A stretch of 64,000 nucleotides of DNA, taken from positions 186,001 to 250,000 of the forward strand of contig NZ_QJJS01000001.1 of the NCBI RefSeq assembly GCF_003201595.1, given 5' to 3'. The notes beneath the pieces are model-generated. The model did not search any database and was not told the DNA's origin. It was given only the letters and a program-made list of their open reading frames with translations. This document shows, in pieces, positions 63,426 to 64,000 of the stretch. The stretch comes from Sphaerotilus hippei (lineage in GTDB: Bacteria; Pseudomonadota; Gammaproteobacteria; Burkholderiales; Burkholderiaceae_C). Both the position numbers and the translations under genes were made by a program. Position 1 is the first letter of the stretch, and each line of letters starts with the position of its first letter.

Positions 63426-64000
63426 ATGAACATGAACGACGCGGGCCTGCCGTCCACCCCGCCGGTGCTGCAGCTGCGTGGCCTGCACAAGCGCTTCGGC
63501 GCCACGCATGCGCTGCGCGGGGTCGACCTCGACCTGGTGCCGGGCCAGGTGCTGGCCCTGATCGGCGAGAACGGCGCGGGCAAGTCCACGCTGGTCAAGA
63601 CGCTGACCGGCATCCACCAGCCCGACGAGGGCGAGATCCTGGTCGACGGCCGGCCGCTGCGGCTGGACCGGGTCGATGCGGCGCGCGAGGCGGGCATCGT
63701 CGCCGTGCATCAGGAGACCGTGATGTTCGAGGCGCTGAGCGCGGCCGAGAACATCTTCGTCGGCCGCCAGCCCCTGCGCAGCGGCCTGCCGGGCCGGCTG
63801 GGCATGATCGACTGGCCGCGGATGAACCAGGAGGCGCAGCGCGTGCTCGACCAGGTCGGCGCCGGCTTTTCGGCGACCACCCCGGTGCGCCAGCTCAGCT
63901 TGGCGCAGCGCCACCTGATCGAGATCGCGCGCGCGCTGTCGCAGCAGGCCCGGGTGGTGATCCTCGACGAGCCCACCGCGGCCTTGTCCCAGCAGGAGAT
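63426..64000 (+). CDS. rhaT: Rhamnose ABC transporter ATPase, 5' part (RhaT)
   Basis: The first 191 codons of a sugar ABC ATPase of the double-domain (RbsA-like) family; the gene runs off the right edge. The first domain has Walker A GENGAGKST near residue 48, HQETVMFEAL as Q-loop region, signature RQLSLAQRH near 159 (SLAQ rather than SGGQ, common in sugar ATPases) and Walker B VVILDEPTAAL near 177. Two in-frame ATGs (63426, 63432) could start it. It energises uptake of rhamnose bound by RhaS. Confidence 0.9.
   Translation, partial: MNMNDAGLPSTPPVLQLRGLHKRFGATHALRGVDLDLVPGQVLALIGENGAGKSTLVKTLTGIHQPDEGEILVDGRPLRLDRVDAAREAGIVAVHQETVMFEALSAAENIFVGRQPLRSGLPGRLGMIDWPRMNQEAQRVLDQVGAGFSATTPVRQLSLAQRHLIEIARALSQQARVVILDEPTAALSQQE

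Overview
This window comes from a high-GC Gram-negative chromosome, most likely a betaproteobacterium of the order Burkholderiales. The signs are a Burkholderia-type trimeric porin, a phasin with a PhaR-style promoter, many ABC and TRAP importers, tightly packed genes and strongly G/C-ending codons. Genus cannot be fixed from sequence alone. I saw no rRNA, tRNA, CRISPR array, transposase or phage gene, so it looks like stable chromosome rich in catabolic and signalling genes.

Region 1 (1-14777) looks like an auxin (indole-3-acetate) utilisation locus. On the minus strand, in transcription order, are an amidase, a flavin monooxygenase of the acyl-CoA-dehydrogenase fold, a small unknown protein, a SnoaL-like protein, a Rieske oxygenase alpha and beta subunit, an SDR and a Rieske reductase cut by the left edge. 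This matches the iac order H-A-B-I-C-D-E-F known from Pseudomonas putida 1290. Diverging from it are a branched-chain-amino-acid-type ABC importer with a fused permease-ATPase, a MarR regulator (probable IacR), an IclR regulator and a convergent porin.

Region 2 (14940-24262) holds a chemoreceptor with a C-terminal CheR tether, a di-haem peroxidase, a four-gene polar amino-acid ABC importer of the Aap type, a pirin and an aldo/keto reductase. Region 3 (24450-31434) is a signalling cluster. Its key gene is a histidine kinase whose N-terminus carries the ethylene-binding domain of plant ETR1, with every ligand and copper residue that I could align conserved. It is translationally coupled to a REC-PAS-GGDEF protein. 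Next come an AlaC aminotransferase that ends inside an octanucleotide repeat and a membrane GGDEF-EAL protein.

Region 4 (31462-36394) is a possible three-gene operon of a metallophosphoesterase, a membrane-anchored TIR protein and a second TIR-like/TPR protein. I do not recognise this as a described system. Region 5 (36482-48740) has a class V aminotransferase, a CorA-like protein with a large unusual N-terminus, a luciferase-like oxidoreductase with a membrane partner, and a fused hydantoinase/5-oxoprolinase next to a winged-helix regulator and a divergent TRAP transporter.

Region 6 (48747-58431) contains a bidirectional terminator, the phasin gene with two flanking operators, a NERD/UvrD-like helicase, TrhO, an RluA-type pseudouridine synthase, a SulP transporter, a secreted lipoprotein nuclease, DAHP synthase and a LysR regulator. 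Region 7 (58796-64000) is a rhamnose utilisation operon (aldolase-dehydrogenase fusion, isomerase, ABC importer) that runs off the right edge.

The most striking overall pattern is that a pathway for destroying one plant hormone (auxin) lies about 20 kb from a predicted receptor for another (ethylene), together with rhamnose uptake. This would suit a plant- or algae-associated lifestyle, but that link is inference.
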